A DNA stretch of 64,000 bases from Flavobacterium hercynium (GTDB lineage: Bacteria; Bacteroidota; Bacteroidia; Flavobacteriales; Flavobacteriaceae): the NCBI RefSeq assembly GCF_002217285.1, contig NZ_MUGW01000029.1, positions 62,001 through 126,000 on the forward strand, in the 5' to 3' direction. Made by a program: the position numbers and the translations under genes. Of the stretch, positions 18,356-24,858 are shown one piece after another (the stretch's first letter is position 1; each line of letters opens with the position of its first letter). The notes under the pieces were generated by a model. The model had not been told where the DNA came from. It was given only the letters and a program-made list of their open reading frames with translations, and did no database searches.

Positions 18356-19351
18356 TTATACTACCAACCAGGCTACATCTGTAAACCATGATTTTGAGTC
18401 CATAATATGATCTATTGTTGCAAAACCTGAACTATTTGCCAATAACTCGCTTTCTTCTACAGCGTATTTTTGTGAAAGTTCCATGTAGATCAATTCGTCT
18501 TTTTCAAAATTAACTAACTGACCATCAATAGTAACAACCTGCTTCTCCAGGCTTATTAAAAAACTTCTGCAAGCACCGCTTAATGGATCGTATGTCTGAT
18601 AGTGCTGAAACTTTTCTATATTAAAATCAGCCGTAAGTTCTCTGTTAATGCGGGTTAATAAGTTCAGATTAAACGCTGCTGTAATTCCTGACTTGTCATT
18701 ATACGCATCCAATATAACTTGCGGATTCTTTTTCAGGTCGAACCCCATCAAAACAATATCGCCTGAGGAAAGATAAGTGTTGAGACTATGACAAAAAGAA
18801 AGTGCTTCCTCCTTCTCCATATTCCCTATATTGCTTCCTAAAAAAAGAACCACTTTTCGTCTTGAAGATAATTCTGCTGCTTTTTCCAGCATTCTAAAAT
18901 ATTCTCCTTCCAGACAAGTAATGCTAAGTTCCGGAAGATCTTCTTTTAACTTGCTTTCTAAAACTGACAATATATTTGCCGATATATCAATTGGCATATA
19001 ATTGAAATTAGCTTTTTCATTTAAAAGATGTTTCAGTAAAAATGCAGATTTTGTTCCGTCACCTGCTCCAAGTTCAATCAGATCGAATGCGGCATCTGTT
19101 TCTAAAATAATTTTCGACAACTCCGAAGTTTTATTTTGGAATATATCCAACTCACAATTGGTGAGATAATATTCCGGCATCGCCATTATCTGCTGAAAAA
19201 GTGCATCTCCTGTTTTATCGTAAAAATATTTGGAGTGCAGTTTTTTTGGTGTACTGCTTAAACCTTCAAGTACATCAAACCGAAACTGCATCTGATTTTT
19301 ATTTGTATTGGTATTTATATGTGTAGGATTATTATAAGATTCAAATATCAT
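18356..19351 (-). CDS. egtD: L-histidine N-alpha-methyltransferase EgtD
   Basis: 331 residues. It methylates histidine three times with SAM to hercynine, the first step of ergothioneine synthesis. Visible motifs are KYFYDKTGDALFQQI with MPEYYLTNCEL (41-68), the SAM loop LIELGAGDGTKS (91-102), FLGSNIGN (170-177), MGFDLKKNP (202-210), NLNLLTRINRELTADF (228-243) and MELSQKYAVEE (290-300). In the last motif E291 and S293 correspond to the imidazole-binding Glu and Ser of mycobacterial EgtD. The length matches the family (about 320). The first 20 residues (rich in Asn and Thr) are not conserved, and Met21 is an alternative start. It is followed by egtB and preceded by the MDR reductase at 24 bases. 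Confidence 0.94.
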   Translation of the reverse strand: MIFESYNNPTHINTNTNKNQMQFRFDVLEGLSSTPKKLHSKYFYDKTGDALFQQIMAMPEYYLTNCELDIFQNKTSELSKIILETDAAFDLIELGAGDGTKSAFLLKHLLNEKANFNYMPIDISANILSVLESKLKEDLPELSITCLEGEYFRMLEKAAELSSRRKVVLFLGSNIGNMEKEEALSFCHSLNTYLSSGDIVLMGFDLKKNPQVILDAYNDKSGITAAFNLNLLTRINRELTADFNIEKFQHYQTYDPLSGACRSFLISLEKQVVTIDGQLVNFEKDELIYMELSQKYAVEESELLANSSGFATIDHIMDSKSWFTDVAWLVV

Positions 19352-19375
19352 AAAATTTGATTTTTAAAAGTTCAT

Positions 19376-20338
19376 TTAAGGCAGAACAACAATTTTTCCA
19401 CCACCTGAACTGCTTTCCATAAAATGGTGTGCAGCAACGATATCATTCAGATTAAAGATACGCTTTATCGCTGGTTTTATAAATCCTTTTTCGATATCCT
19501 TAACAAATTTCTGAAAATATTTTCCTTCAATTCGTATTTGACCGCTATCATAAACAGTCAGACTAACGGTTGCAGGAATATATTCCATAGGTGCAAACTC
19601 TGCAATTGACCACTTTTCAGAGAGCATACCGGTCATACAGACGCTGCCCGCTCTTGTTACTGTTTTAAGAGAATCCCGTAATGTAGTTGTTCCTACAAGT
19701 TCCAGAACTTTATCTATCTTAAATTGATTTTTAATTGTTTCTGCTAAATTTCCGTTGTCGATTAGTACTGCATCCGCTCCGTTAGCCAGCAGTAAATCTT
19801 TTTTATTTTTATTTCGTGTAGTCGAGATTACAAAAAGTCCGGTTTTCTTAGCCAATTGCAAAGCCAGCAAACCTACCGATGAAGTACCTCCTCTTATCAA
19901 CAGTGTTTCTCCTTTTTTGATTTTAAGTGAATGATGTAGTGAGCCGTATGCCGTTTGGAACATTTCAGGCAGGGCGCCGAGAATTTCCCAGGAAAGTGTA
20001 CTTTTAAAAGGCATGACAATATCCCTTGGAACTACGGTATATTGGGCGTAACTTCCATCGAAATCACGCCCCATTCCTCCCATAAATGCGGCTACTTTTT
20101 GTCCTTTTACCAGTATATTTGAAGGATCATATACTACTTCACCAACACATTCAATTCCCAAGACTCTTGGAAAATGCACGTCGGACGAAAGTCCTTTTCG
20201 GGTCATGAGCTCAGAACGGTTAAGACCGAAGGCTTTTATCTCAATGAGCACCTGATCGTTTAAGGGAGTTGGCATCGCAACTTCTTCTATAGAAAAGTTA
20301 TTCGCATCACCCGCAATTTTTAATACAGCTGCTTTCAT
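19376..20338 (-). CDS. Zinc-free MDR family reductase (quinone oxidoreductase-like)
   Basis: 320 residues. The N-terminal GroES-like domain (FGLNRSELMTRKG, VLGIECVGEV) lacks the catalytic zinc cysteines and histidine. The NAD(P) Rossmann domain follows with LLIRGGTSSVGLLALQLAK. This places it with NADPH-dependent quinone and enone reductases rather than alcohol dehydrogenases. Such enzymes reduce reactive carbonyls and quinones (family knowledge). It is third in the eight-gene operon that leads into egtD, with gaps of 11 bases upstream and 24 downstream, so it is probably coexpressed with ergothioneine genes. The substrate is unknown. Confidence 0.88.
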   Translation of the reverse strand: MKAAVLKIAGDANNFSIEEVAMPTPLNDQVLIEIKAFGLNRSELMTRKGLSSDVHFPRVLGIECVGEVVYDPSNILVKGQKVAAFMGGMGRDFDGSYAQYTVVPRDIVMPFKSTLSWEILGALPEMFQTAYGSLHHSLKIKKGETLLIRGGTSSVGLLALQLAKKTGLFVISTTRNKNKKDLLLANGADAVLIDNGNLAETIKNQFKIDKVLELVGTTTLRDSLKTVTRAGSVCMTGMLSEKWSIAEFAPMEYIPATVSLTVYDSGQIRIEGKYFQKFVKDIEKGFIKPAIKRIFNLNDIVAAHHFMESSSGGGKIVVLP

Positions 20339-20349
20339 TTTTTAATAAG

Positions 20350-20769
20350 TTAAATTAGTTCCAATTCCTGTACATTATTGAATATATAGCGGTAAATCTT
20401 CCAGTTTTCGTTTAATTTTTTAAGAACAAAAAAATCAATACTTCTTTTTTCAACAGGCTTTAAATCTGAAATACGATTTTGTGTAGTTGCAGCAAAAGCT
20501 TCTACAAAAGCAAATTGATTCTCTATAGTAATATCTTTTATCGTAAAACCAATTCTAAAATCGACACGTTTAAGATAACCGGTGTCAGTTTTTCTCAATT
20601 CATTAGCGGCAATACTCTTTTTCATACCATCAGGAATGAAAATAGCATCGTGATCAAAAAAATTAACAACAGCGTTTATTTCACCATTACTTAGTGCCTG
20701 CGCAAAATTGCCCAATACTATACTAATTGCTTCTTTTTCTTTTGTAGAACTTTTATCTGTATTATTCAT
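20350..20769 (-). CDS. SnoaL/NTF2-like protein (SgcJ/EcaC-type)
   Basis: 139 residues with the NTF2-like cone fold pattern: an N-terminal helix (KEKEAISIVLGNFAQALSNG), then VNFFDHDAIFIPDGM and a run of strands ending in FFVLKKLNENWKIYRYIFNN. The family contains small cyclases, isomerases and ligand-binding proteins, and many members have no known activity. No signal peptide is present, so it is probably cytoplasmic. It lies between a 4-oxalocrotonate tautomerase-like gene (23 bases upstream) and the MDR reductase (11 bases downstream). The three may act on a common small molecule, but nothing in the sequence names it. Confidence 0.82.
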   Translation of the reverse strand: MNNTDKSSTKEKEAISIVLGNFAQALSNGEINAVVNFFDHDAIFIPDGMKKSIAANELRKTDTGYLKRVDFRIGFTIKDITIENQFAFVEAFAATTQNRISDLKPVEKRSIDFFVLKKLNENWKIYRYIFNNVQELELI

Positions 20770-20792
20770 TATTTCAGCATTTAGGTCCGGTA

Positions 20793-21014
20793 TTAATAAC
20801 CCGGTTTTTTATAAAGTTTTTCTATATTTGGCTTTATTTCTTTATTATATACTTCTTCCATCCAGACATCTTCTGCAACTTCTGCTATTTCGATAGAAAC
20901 TGCTGCCTCAGGTTTACCTGTATGTTTGATAATGATGTTAGTAATTTCTTGTGCGATTTTTTCTTTTTGTTCCTCAGAAGTCCCGGGATACATTTTTAAA
21001 TTTACGTGTGGCAT
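20793..21014 (-). CDS. 4-oxalocrotonate tautomerase family protein
   Basis: 73 residues, the usual size. After removal of the initiator methionine the N-terminus is proline (MPHVNLKMYPG), the catalytic base in this family. The rest shows the beta-alpha-beta pattern (EEQKEKIAQEITNIIIKH, then AAVSIEIAEVAEDVWMEEVY). Tautomerases convert enol and keto forms of small acids. It is the first gene of the eight-gene operon that ends with the egt genes; palindromic elements lie 70 to 155 bases upstream. Its role with ergothioneine genes is unknown; general handling of electrophiles is a guess. Confidence 0.87.
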   Translation of the reverse strand: MPHVNLKMYPGTSEEQKEKIAQEITNIIIKHTGKPEAAVSIEIAEVAEDVWMEEVYNKEIKPNIEKLYKKPGY

Positions 21015-21055
21015 TTTATTTTTATTTAAGGTTTACTTGATTTCCTGCTAATTTT

Positions 21056-21086
21056 CAAACAGTAAATTTTCTTTGCAAAGTTGCAA
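21056..21086 (-). promoter_or_regulatory. Possible promoter of the tautomerase-egt operon
   Basis: On the minus strand TTG (21086-21084) is followed after 19 bases by TACTGTTTG (21064-21056). This resembles the Bacteroidota pattern TTG then TAnnTTTG, but with one extra base inside the -7 box. It lies about 40 bases before the ATG at 21014, a sensible distance. The TTG overlaps the 14-base palindrome at 21084-21097, as expected if a regulator acts there. This is pattern matching by eye only. Confidence 0.3.
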
Positions 21087-21097
21087 CAGATCTGTTG
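21084..21097. promoter_or_regulatory. 14-base perfect palindrome, candidate operator
   Basis: The sequence caacagatctgttg is a perfect palindrome in the gap between the ALDH terminator and the tautomerase-egt operon. It sits 70 bases upstream of the operon's first start codon and overlaps the possible -33 box. A dimeric regulator such as the Crp-like protein encoded at 24098-24667 could bind it; that link is speculation. Confidence 0.4.
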
Positions 21098-21127
21098 TTG
21101 ACGCTTATAAACATGTTTAAGAAATAC

Positions 21128-21168
21128 TCTTAATCTAGTTTAATACTACTTCTTAAACTCGATTAAGA
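21128..21168. promoter_or_regulatory. 16-base inverted repeat (15/16) upstream of the egt operon
   Basis: The arms tcttaatctagtttaa (21128-21143) and ttaaactcgattaaga (21153-21168) are complementary at 15 of 16 positions across a 9-base spacer. A further copy of the half-motif TTAAGAAAT lies at 21117-21125, matching 21164-21170 and beyond. There is no T-run directly after it, so it does not look like a terminator. An operator for a dimeric or tetrameric regulator, or a 5' structure, is more likely. Confidence 0.45.
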
Positions 21169-21183
21169 AATATGAGATCTTAT

Positions 21184-21215
21184 AAAAAAAGCTAAACTGT
21201 AAAGTTTAGCTTTTT
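21184..21215. terminator. Bidirectional-looking terminator after the ALDH gene
   Basis: The stem gctaaact (21191-21198) and agtttagc (21203-21210) has loop gtaa and is flanked by seven A on the left and five T on the right. On the minus strand it terminates the aldehyde dehydrogenase gene (stop at 21253) and so separates that gene from the tautomerase-egt operon. Confidence 0.75.
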
Positions 21216-21252
21216 CCTATTTTCTTATTATTGAATTATTTTTCAATCAGCC

Positions 21253-22647
21253 TTAGAGCGATTTACTTTTAAAAACAATTAGTTTTTCCCTTGTCATATC
21301 ATCGATAGTATAGGAGATTCCGCCCATTCCTAGACCAGAATCATCTCTTCCGCCAAACGGCATCCAATCTACTCTAAAAGCGGTATTGTCATTCACCATA
21401 ACAGCAGTTGCATTTAGTTTTTTTACTGTATCCAATGCTACATCTATATTTTTTGTAAAAACAGCAGCCTGAAAATGAACCTCTAAGGCATTTGCTTTTT
21501 TTATTGCTTCTTCCCTATCAGTAAATGGATATATACATACAACAGGACCAAAAATTTCGTTTACGGATACTTTAGATTCTTCTGAAGGATTAAACAAAAC
21601 TGTTGGCTGAAAAGTAGTATCCGAAATTTTTTTTCCTCCTGTAATTAACTTAGCTCCTTCTTTAATAGCTTCGTTCACCCATTCCTCTACTCGATTTACT
21701 TCTTTTGGTGTAATAAGAGAACCTACATCTGTCGCTTCATCAAACGGATTTCCAACAATTAATTTATTGGTTGCCATAGAAAACTGTTCCACAAAACGAT
21801 CACAAATTTCCTGATTTACATAAATTTTCTGAACTGAAACACAAACCTGACCTGCGTGATAAAAACCTCCTTTTACCAAGTCAGGAATCATTTCGCTAAA
21901 ATCGGCATCATGCTCTACAATTACTGGTGCGGCACCACCATGTTCTAAGGCAGATCTTGTTCCCGCAGCTAATTTGCTTTTTAATGACCAGCCTACTTTT
22001 GCCGAACCAATGAAAGAGAAAAAATGAACTCTGGAATCTGTTACTAATAATTCTGCTGTTTCATTGTCACACAGCACCACTTGCAGCCAGCCTTCAGGTA
22101 AACCGGCCTCTTTTAAAATATCCGCCAATGCCAAACCTGATAATGGCGTATTACTTGAAGGTTTGAATATAACCGGACAACCCGCAGCAACTGCTGTTGC
22201 AATTTGGTGAACTGCAAGGTTTAAAGGATGATTGAATGCACTAACTGCGACAACAACGCCAATAGGTTCTTTTGATGTAAAAGCCATTCTGTTTACAGAA
22301 GACTGAGTAAGTCCCATCGGAATTTGTTCGCCTTTTATCTGTGAGATATGCTCAGCGGCCAGTTTTACTCCTTTAATGGCTCTGAGTATTTCTGCTTTAG
22401 AATCTTTATACGGTTTTCCGCCTTCGCTAATGGCCAGATGAATCAATTCCTCACTTCTGTCACTCATAATCGAAGCTGCTTTCTCTAATATTTCAATTCT
22501 TTTAAAAGCCGGAATCCAATTCGATTGATCTTTAAATAAGTTCTGTGCGGTATTCAATATATTTTCAATCTCCATTTTATTGATAAGCGGTAATTCTTTT
22601 ACCAGACTTTGATCATAGGGGAATATTACTTTTGTGGTCTTTTCCAT
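21253..22647 (-). CDS. NAD(P)-dependent aldehyde dehydrogenase
   Basis: 464 residues. It has the oxyanion asparagine N139 (SAFNHPLN), NAD-binding FKPSSNTPLSG and FIGSAKVGW, general base E235 (ALEHGGAAPVIVE, where most relatives have LELGG) and nucleophile C269 (AGQVCVSVQKIYV). The C-terminal motif EIFGPVVCIYPF is present. It is a little shorter than average and resembles the GAPN/lactaldehyde-type branch. The substrate cannot be read from the sequence. It is followed by a terminator and preceded by a 128-base gap, so it may be a single-gene unit. The neighbours suggest detoxification of reactive aldehydes (inference). Confidence 0.9.
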   Translation of the reverse strand: MEKTTKVIFPYDQSLVKELPLINKMEIENILNTAQNLFKDQSNWIPAFKRIEILEKAASIMSDRSEELIHLAISEGGKPYKDSKAEILRAIKGVKLAAEHISQIKGEQIPMGLTQSSVNRMAFTSKEPIGVVVAVSAFNHPLNLAVHQIATAVAAGCPVIFKPSSNTPLSGLALADILKEAGLPEGWLQVVLCDNETAELLVTDSRVHFFSFIGSAKVGWSLKSKLAAGTRSALEHGGAAPVIVEHDADFSEMIPDLVKGGFYHAGQVCVSVQKIYVNQEICDRFVEQFSMATNKLIVGNPFDEATDVGSLITPKEVNRVEEWVNEAIKEGAKLITGGKKISDTTFQPTVLFNPSEESKVSVNEIFGPVVCIYPFTDREEAIKKANALEVHFQAAVFTKNIDVALDTVKKLNATAVMVNDNTAFRVDWMPFGGRDDSGLGMGGISYTIDDMTREKLIVFKSKSL

Positions 22648-22775
22648 AAATATTTCTTTTAAAATGTGAACTATAAAATCATGTTATCAATATCTAAAGT
22701 CAATTTCTCATGATTTGCTCCTTAAATTTAGTTCAAATTATCGATCATTACAAGCTGATATTCACATTATGAAAA

Positions 22776-23081
22776 CTAGTAATGTACCGGCGTTGCTAAA
22801 ATAATATCTCTTTTTTCTAATAAAGGAACAATTTGCCCTAAAACGATCTCTTGAAAATAAACTGATTCTCTATGTTGTAATACAGCATCATCATTAGTAT
22901 ATCCTTCGAATAATACGAGCGTGTTAGCATCTGAATTACTTTGATGAATGGTATAAAACAGATTTCCTTTTTCTTTGACACTTTCGTCATGTACCGTTTT
23001 TAATAAATTTAAAACGTTTTCAATCTGACCTTCTTTAACTTTCCATGTTGCAAAAACATGAACTGGATTTTGATTTTCCAT
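22776..23081 (-). CDS. Antibiotic biosynthesis monooxygenase (ABM) domain protein, quinol monooxygenase-like
   Basis: 101 residues with the ABM ferredoxin-like pattern: VFATWKVKEGQIENVLNLL, then EKGNLFYTIHQSNSDANTLVLFEGYTNDDAVLQHRES as two consecutive parts, and a C-terminal strand (RDIILATPVHY). Relatives such as YgiN oxidise quinols without a cofactor, and others only bind small molecules (family knowledge). No signal peptide is visible. It sits between ALDH and a DJ-1/PfpI gene, in a neighbourhood of redox and electrophile-related genes. The exact role is unknown. Confidence 0.82.
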   Translation of the reverse strand: MENQNPVHVFATWKVKEGQIENVLNLLKTVHDESVKEKGNLFYTIHQSNSDANTLVLFEGYTNDDAVLQHRESVYFQEIVLGQIVPLLEKRDIILATPVHY

Positions 23082-23173
23082 TTTGATTTTTTTACAATTA
23101 CTTTTAATTTATATCACAATAATTGTATTAACCTTCTTTGCAACTATTGGAGAAGGTCAATACAATAAGAAGC

Positions 23174-23968
23174 TTACTTTTTAGCTGCTTCCAAAATAAC
23201 AATCATCTTTTCGGCCACTCCTTTTGCAGAAGCAGGATTTTGTCCTGTAACCAGATTACCATCAGCAATACTATGTGCAGACCAATTTGCAGCGGCATGA
23301 AATTTTGCTCCTTGTTTGGTTAATGCTGTTTCCAGTAAGAAAGGTACATCAGCGATAGCGTAACCTCTTTCTTCTTCGTCTGTAAAAGAAGTGATGTTTT
23401 TACCGTTTACTAAATAGCTTCCGTTGCTTAATTTTACATTTAGTAAGGAAACCGGACCGTGACACACTGCTCCAACAACAGCATTTCGTTCGTAGGTCTC
23501 TTTTATGACTTTTTTAAGCAATTCATTTTCCGGCATATCAACCATTGGTGCTAATCCTCCGGGTACAAAAACAGCATCGTATTTACTAACATCAACCGTT
23601 GAAAGTTTAACAGCTTTTTGCATTGTTTCCCAACCTTTTCCTGTTAGAAATGCAAGGTTAGATGGATCATTTGCTAAACTTAAGGCATCCAAATAGGGTG
23701 TGTCTCCAGTTAAGCTGGCAAAGTCTATATGATAATTTGCATTTTCGAATTCCGCATAAGGGTGCGCTACTTCTGGTAGAAATGTTCCTGTTCTTCTGTT
23801 ATTTGGTCCAATTGCATTAGCATTAGATACAATAATTAAAATTTTCTTGTTCATTTTTGTTTCGTTTTTAGGGGTTGTTATTTGTTGTACTATTTTGCTT
23901 TCTTTTTGATTTTGTGCATAAGAAGAGAAAAAGGCAAGCATGGCTGTTAGAATCATCAATTTTTTCAT
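23174..23968 (-). CDS. Secreted or periplasmic DJ-1/PfpI family protein (type 1 glutamine amidotransferase-like)
   Basis: 264 residues. The DJ-1/PfpI core begins at Met39 (MNKKILIIVSNAN) and carries the nucleophile elbow VVGAVC169H170GPVSLL and FVPGGLAPMVDMP. Relatives include Hsp31-like glyoxalase/chaperone enzymes acting on methylglyoxal (family knowledge). In front of the core is a signal-peptide-like segment (MKKLMILTAMLAFFSSYAQ) and a 20-residue linker. That would place the enzyme in the periplasm, unusual for this family. The alternative start at Met39 (position 23854) would give a cytoplasmic 226-residue protein; the match of the longer N-terminus to a Bacteroidota signal peptide with AQ cleavage makes me keep it. 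Confidence 0.85.
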   Translation of the reverse strand: MKKLMILTAMLAFFSSYAQNQKESKIVQQITTPKNETKMNKKILIIVSNANAIGPNNRRTGTFLPEVAHPYAEFENANYHIDFASLTGDTPYLDALSLANDPSNLAFLTGKGWETMQKAVKLSTVDVSKYDAVFVPGGLAPMVDMPENELLKKVIKETYERNAVVGAVCHGPVSLLNVKLSNGSYLVNGKNITSFTDEEERGYAIADVPFLLETALTKQGAKFHAAANWSAHSIADGNLVTGQNPASAKGVAEKMIVILEAAKK

Positions 23969-24097
23969 TACTATAAATTTTAAGTGGTTATGAATTATTT
24001 ATAGGGCAAATTTATGCCGGCTCTACTCCTCAATACGAGGAGGAAAGTCACAAAAAAAGTGTGACGGGAATCACACTTTGAGAATTAAACAGGTTTG

Positions 24098-24667
24098 TTA
24101 TTTATTGCCGGAGTAAAGCCTGCTAAGGGTTTCACGGCTAACTCCGAGATATTCTGCTATATATTTCTTTGGAATTTTCTGCATGAGATTTGGATACAAA
24201 GCTGCAAATTCTTGATAGCGCTGTTGCGGATTATTAGAAAGTAATGAAATTACTCTTTGCTGAAGTGCCATATAACCTTTGGTTAATTTTACTCTAAAAA
24301 AGTGTTCCATTTTATGAAGCGTAACCGAGAGTTGTTCTCTGCCTTCAAGTGTCAGACATAATACTTCTCCGGGTTCCATACAAACTACATACATATTTGC
24401 CGGCTTTTGATTGAAGTAGGAAATATAATCCGACATCCACCAATTTTCTGTAGCAAATTGTACGATATGTTCCTTTCCTTCTTCATTAAGGTAAAAAACT
24501 CTGAAAATCCCACTCATTATGATATACTCATATTTAGCCTCATCTCCCTGCTGAATAAGATATTGATTTTTTAATACTCTTCTAATCGTAAAAAAGGGCT
24601 TAATCGATTCAAACTCTTCATCAGTAATTGGAGTAATTTCTTCAATATGTTTTCTCAGTTTTTCCAT
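24098..24667 (-). CDS. Crp/Fnr family transcriptional regulator
   Basis: 189 residues. The N-terminal cyclic-nucleotide-binding-like beta barrel contains KNQYLIQQGDEAKYEYIIMS and GKEHIVQFATENWW. The C-terminal part has a short helix-turn-helix (IPKKYIAEYLGVSRETLSRL). The four cysteines of FNR iron-sulfur proteins are absent, and the canonical cAMP-binding arginine motif is not evident, so the effector is unknown. It is typical of the many Crp-like proteins of Flavobacteria. It is encoded upstream of the DJ-1 gene on the same strand with a 129-base gap and is a candidate regulator of the surrounding stress genes (inference from location). Confidence 0.9.
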   Translation of the reverse strand: MEKLRKHIEEITPITDEEFESIKPFFTIRRVLKNQYLIQQGDEAKYEYIIMSGIFRVFYLNEEGKEHIVQFATENWWMSDYISYFNQKPANMYVVCMEPGEVLCLTLEGREQLSVTLHKMEHFFRVKLTKGYMALQQRVISLLSNNPQQRYQEFAALYPNLMQKIPKKYIAEYLGVSRETLSRLYSGNK

Positions 24668-24783
24668 AGTTTGTTTTTAACATTTCAAAGATAGAAGATT
24701 TTAATCTGTCACCCAAAATGGGAGTAAAAGTTACAGGAGGGAAGGAAAAATCTACTACAAAATTATCTAGATATATTTTATAA

Positions 24784-24816
24784 GTAAAAAGGGATGAGTA
24801 CAGTACTCATCCCCTT
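24784..24816 (-). terminator. Terminator after the AsmA-like gene
   Basis: The arms gggatgagtac (24791-24801) and gtactcatccc (24803-24813) form a nearly perfect palindrome, in practice a stem of about eight pairs with a small loop. On the minus strand it is followed by T residues (complement of taaaaa at 24785-24790). It lies 45 bases after the AsmA stop at 24859. Confidence 0.7.
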
Positions 24817-24858
24817 TTGTGTTGCTTAAAAATATTATCTTTCTACAAACAAAGCTTT

